From contig NC_084886.1 of the NCBI RefSeq assembly GCF_958979055.1, positions 5,909,001 through 5,973,000 on the forward strand: a stretch of DNA of 64,000 nt, in the 5' to 3' direction. Of the stretch, positions 60,307-64,000 are shown piece after piece. How positions within the stretch are numbered: the first letter of the stretch is position 1; every line of letters starts with the position of its first letter. The notes below the pieces were generated by a model, which worked only from the letters and a program-made list of their open reading frames with translations, had not been told where the DNA came from and ran no database searches. The stretch comes from Alnus glutinosa (taxonomy: Eukaryota; Streptophyta; Magnoliopsida; Fagales; Betulaceae). A program made the translations under genes and the position numbers.

Positions 60307-62440
60307 TCAGAGAGAAATTTGCGTTGTAAACTGTGCTTGTGATGGCAATGCAACAAATGGGGTTTACCTCTCTACAACCTCTCCCTGCTGACAAACTTGC
60401 TCGGCCTTTTTTCCGCCTAAGGTCGTATCATTAACCAACCTCAATGCAGGAAGTGGTTAGCAAAGCAATCCAATTTAGAGGAAGACCAGATAAATGTCAC
60501 TTTGAATGAGTGAAGATGTATTTCTTAGTAGTTCGTATAGCTGCCTTTTTTTTTTCCAATGAATATGTAGCTGCGGTATCTTCTCATCTGTAACAGTATA
60601 GCTAGGAGTGAAGATGTATCTCTTAGATGGTTTGTCAGTGTTCTTGTACATACCTATATGTGGGAGTGTGAGATAGAGCTGGAACAAATATATTAGATTC
60701 TTGGATCAGGATGGATCAAAATCCAGTAATGTACAATAAACGTATAGGCCGTATTCTGCAAAATTTTGTTACCTTCTTTTTCTGTGATAAATCTGGAAAA
60801 GCTTATTGCTTTTTTCCAGGAGCTGTCAATAAATAATGTTTAGTTCAATCTTAACATCTGAAAAAGAATTCAGCAAACTGATTGGTGTTCTTGTCCTGCC
60901 TATTTACAGAAGTATTTTTGGAAAATTCAAGGCTGCAAAAGTATATGGATTTTGTATTGCCGGTATAATAAAAAAAATGATTTTTTTTTTTTTAATACTT
61001 GATGCATATCACTATTTAAGAGAGGCAGGGTGAGCATATAGATTCAAAAGATAGAAAAAAGTTTTCTAGGCCCACAACCCTCATGCTGATAACTTGAATG
61101 CTATTCGAAAAAGGCCAAAAGGTGGAAAACAATGCACCTTTTCTTTGCCTTACTTTTCGTTTTCCTTTAACCTATTTTTGTTTCATTTTCTTCTTTCCCT
61201 TATTTCATTCTTCCAGGGCAGAGAATAGAGTAGAGATATATGAAATTTGAATTAATTGCTGTATATGATGTGCCTCTGATCTTTCAGCCAGGGAGAAACA
61301 TTAAGATATTTGATTGTTGGCATCGACACTGTGAGGTCACGATTTGTGCAAAAGATTAGTTGGAATGGGACCCAAAGCATGTGATGCCATGAATGGTTGT
61401 TGTCACCCTCTTTGGCAAATCCTTTTCTTTCCTTTTCCTTTTCCTTTTTGTGCTTTTGCTTCTATGTAAAGGCTTGCTTTTTCTCTATCATAATATCCCA
61501 GCTTCACCATTATCGGTTACTAAATATGTGGCCTGAAAACCTAAATCCTCTCTTCTATTCTCCTTTTTTGCATGTTACTCATGCTTAAGGAATTTAATAA
61601 AAATTCAAATATATGTTTATTGTTTGAATTATGTTGGAAGTGAAGTCCTCGAAAAGTATGTGAGAAGAGACGACAGTAGTTGTTTTATTTCCATGGAAAA
61701 AAAAAAAAAAAAAAAAAAAAGACTTTTTAGCTTCCCACCCAAAAAGAAGGCTGGAAAAAGTGGTAGTCCCACTTTAATTTCCTTAATCATCTGCTAGTGG
61801 GAAAAGACTCGACTGTGATGGAGATATGAGAATAAATACCAACGGGACATGAAAATTTTTCCTATTTTTAATTAACAAAATAACCACATTTTGGGACCGA
61901 AACCTAACTCAACTTTGGAAAAAACTTGTAATAATTAAGCCTTCAATTAGATTAGGACAAAGATTTCTTTTAAATTGGATTGGACAAAGTTTTTCCACCT
62001 CAATCTATAAAAATGTCATGAATTTGTTTGCTTGTGAGATGTACATGTATTTTGAATATCAAAAACAAATTTGAAAGAAAAATGTATTAAAAAACACATT
62101 TGCTTCTCGCATGTTATTTAAAAATACATATGCATCTCACATGCAAATGTACATATGACATTGTTATAGACTGAGTTGAAAGAAGTTTTTCTCTATTGGG
62201 TTATGAATACTTGATTCCGTGAACGTATCTACTTAAAAAACACGTGTCACAATCTTATCAAGTGAAAGCTTGGGCCAGCCAGCATCGAAGTTGCAGCAAG
62301 CTAGCCCAGCTTTTACTACACATCTCATCACAACTATGCAGTTGAGTTTTGGAACTGGGAATAACAACAAAGTCTTGTAATCCACTGTGGAGCTGGGCTT
62401 TAAAATTAAGCCTCTACTCATTATGATTAAATAAATAAAT
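60307..62440. other. CDF 3' region and spacer, no gene seen
   Basis: The first few hundred bases are the presumed 3' UTR of the CDF gene, including two related GTGAAGATGTAT(T/C)TCTTAG blocks (60511 and 60608). The rest is AT-rich, with a poly-A run at 61698-61720. Confidence 0.45.
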
Positions 62441-62444
62441 AAAA

Positions 62445-64000
62445 GGCAGATTTTGCTAGATTCAGGAATCCAGGCTACTAACTGTTTTCAAAAATATTTG
62501 GGTCTGCCTGCTATGGTCGGAATATCTATGTGGATGGCATTTATTTCTGTTAAATACCGCATCTGGAGCCAAATAACAAATTCATGTTACAAGCCAGAAA
62601 AGAAATTATCTTGAAAGCAGTGGTTCAATCCATTCCTACTTACACTATGAATATTTTTCTTCTCCCGAAGACGTTGTTAAATGTAGGGTTGGCAATTTTT
62701 GACACGACCTGCAAACCAGGCACGAACACGACACAAAAACATAAAATTTGAGTTTGGGCTAATCGGGTTTGGGTTTGGGTCATAATCGGGTCAACCCGAT
62801 TAGAATTGTGTTTGGCAAGTCAACCTGCGGGTTGACCCGCCAACCAGATTGCAACCTGGCTAAATTTTTTTTTTTTTTTTTTTCCAACCCGCCAACCCGT
62901 TTATGGCATTTTTTTGAATTATTTTTTATTTTTTATTTTTAAAAAATAATAATAATAATCACAATCGGGTTGACCCATTCCAACCCATTTATTAATCATG
63001 CTGTATTCGGGTTGCTAATCGGGTTGTACTTCAACCCGCCAACCCAAATTGCCAAGCCTAGTTGAATGAGATTAATACCATGATACAGCAGTTTTGGTGG
63101 GGTCATCAATAACAAGTCTCAAAGATCCACCGGATTAAATGGGCAAATCTAAGAGCACAAGTGGTATGATTTGCTTGAGAGCTCCTCAAGGAGGGGTTAT
63201 AGTGGTGAGTGGGAAATGGAGGGCAAATCCGTAGTTGGAATAACAAATGGCTACCCAAAAATACTCCACCTCAATGCATAACCCTTCGAGGAGGTCTTAT
63301 TGAGGAAGCCAATGTAACAAAACTTATTGATTGGGAAACTAAAAGGTGGAAGCTTAGCTTGGTTCGCGAGATGTTTGGAGAGGCAATTGTGACCCACATA
63401 TGCCAAATTCCTATTGGGTCCATTCATAATAGTGATAGATAGATCTAGAGTTCTACAACTAATAGAGAATTTATGATTAGAAGCGCTTACCATCTACACA
63501 AGGAACTCCTAGCAAAATATAAAGAGGAAAGCTCTCACACAGGATAACACAAGCTCCTATGAAAAAATATATGGAAGATGAATGTTCTTCATGTTGTGAA
63601 AGTGTTTATGTGGATAGCATGTCATAATGATTTAGCTACTAAAGCAAATATCTTTAGACACAAAATTACGGAAGATCCTTTATTTCCTCTATGTGAAGTG
63701 GGGGTGGAGCCTACAAGACACGTTCTGTGGAGATGCCCAGCCGTAAGGGTCATATAGAGTATGTGCGGCAGTAATATCCAAAAACATTATACAGCAAATG
63801 AAGAGTTTGTGTTTATTGTTGAGGAGCTTCAACGACATGTGACTGCGGAGGATATGGAGCTTATAGGAGTTGCGGCTAGGAATTTATGGCTACGACGGAA
63901 TGCAATGGTCTATGGGAAAATGGTTAGCCCTTATTCTAATGTGGTAAGTAATGCATATGACTCATCGATGGCTTTTTTATTTTATTTTTTTTTGAAATGC
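62445..64000 (+). mobile_element. Decayed LINE (L1-like), cut by window edge
   Basis: Broken + strand frames give FQKYLGLPAMVGIS, KAVVQSIPTYTMNIFLLPKT, QQFWWGHQ and RAPQGG, the end of a reverse transcriptase region, then SWNNKWLPKNTPP and FMWIACHNDLATKANIFRH...CPLCE-like sequence of the zinc-binding zf-RVT domain, and AARNLWLRRNAMVYGKMVSP. Many stops interrupt it, so it is a non-functional remnant, probably 5'-truncated. It continues beyond the window. A hAT MITE is inserted at 62684-63060. Confidence 0.8.
62684..63060. mobile_element. hAT-type MITE inserted in the LINE
   Basis: Ends TAGGGTTGGCAATTT and AAATTGCCAAGCCTA are inverted repeats with one mismatch. The 8 bp flanks GTTAAATG (62676-62683) and GTTGAATG (63061-63068) match at seven positions, as expected for hAT. 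Removing the 377 bp joins the LINE reading (...LLPKTLLNE INTMIQQFWW). The interior repeats CGGGTT / CAACCCG blocks. It is the best-preserved member of the dispersed repeats noted at 11.7, 27.9 and 54.1 kb. Confidence 0.85.

Overview
The window is nuclear DNA of a flowering plant. Genes have GT-AG introns, plastid-targeted and plant-specific families are present (Dof, MYB-CC, DMP, GALT, T2 RNase), and the spacers are AT-rich and full of MITEs, hAT and LINE relics, (AT)n, (TC)n and poly-T tracts. Protein sequences and gene order point to a core eudicot, probably a rosid; I cannot name the species.

Region by region. 1-2.6 kb: MITE-rich spacer; a 774 bp long-TIR MITE ends 12 bp before a TATA box. 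2.6-11.2 kb: two intact tandem class I (S-like) T2 ribonuclease genes on the + strand, separated by a tandemly duplicated non-coding block (about 4.57-7.80 kb). 11.2-17.4 kb: spacer with repeats and retroposon-like DNA. 17.4-22.8 kb: a GALT1-type beta-1,3-galactosyltransferase (+). 24.4-25.1 kb: a single-exon DMP8/9-type DUF679 membrane protein (-). 26.0-27.6 kb: an organellar uL18-like ribosomal protein (+). 29.9-30.6 kb: an MPSR1-like RING-H2 E3 ligase (+). 31.1-32.9 kb: a HOTHEAD/mandelonitrile-lyase-like GMC oxidoreductase (-). 33.6-35.1 kb: a MYB-CC transcription factor with a GC-AG intron (-). 36-42.7 kb: low-repeat DNA with a possible unidentified spliced gene (-). 43.2-47 kb: a retroposon-like insertion with target-site duplications and a hAT-like element nested inside it, then another MITE. 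48.7-49.1 kb: a three-exon gene for a 90-residue secreted peptide precursor ending in a PSY/RaxX-like motif (-). 49.2-57 kb: repeats and a LINE fragment. 57.1-60.3 kb: a cycling Dof factor (+). 62.4-64 kb: a decayed LINE interrupted by a hAT MITE and cut by the window edge.

The genes are ordinary, independently transcribed plant genes rather than one pathway. What ties them together is order. From memory of the Arabidopsis annotation, RNase-GALT1-RING-Dof resembles At1g26820-26810-26800-26790, and RNase-uL18-RING-GMC resembles At1g14220/14210-14205-14200-14190. The window seems to hold the combined order that Arabidopsis split between two duplicated blocks.

No CRISPR array, rRNA, tRNA or intact autonomous transposon was recognised.
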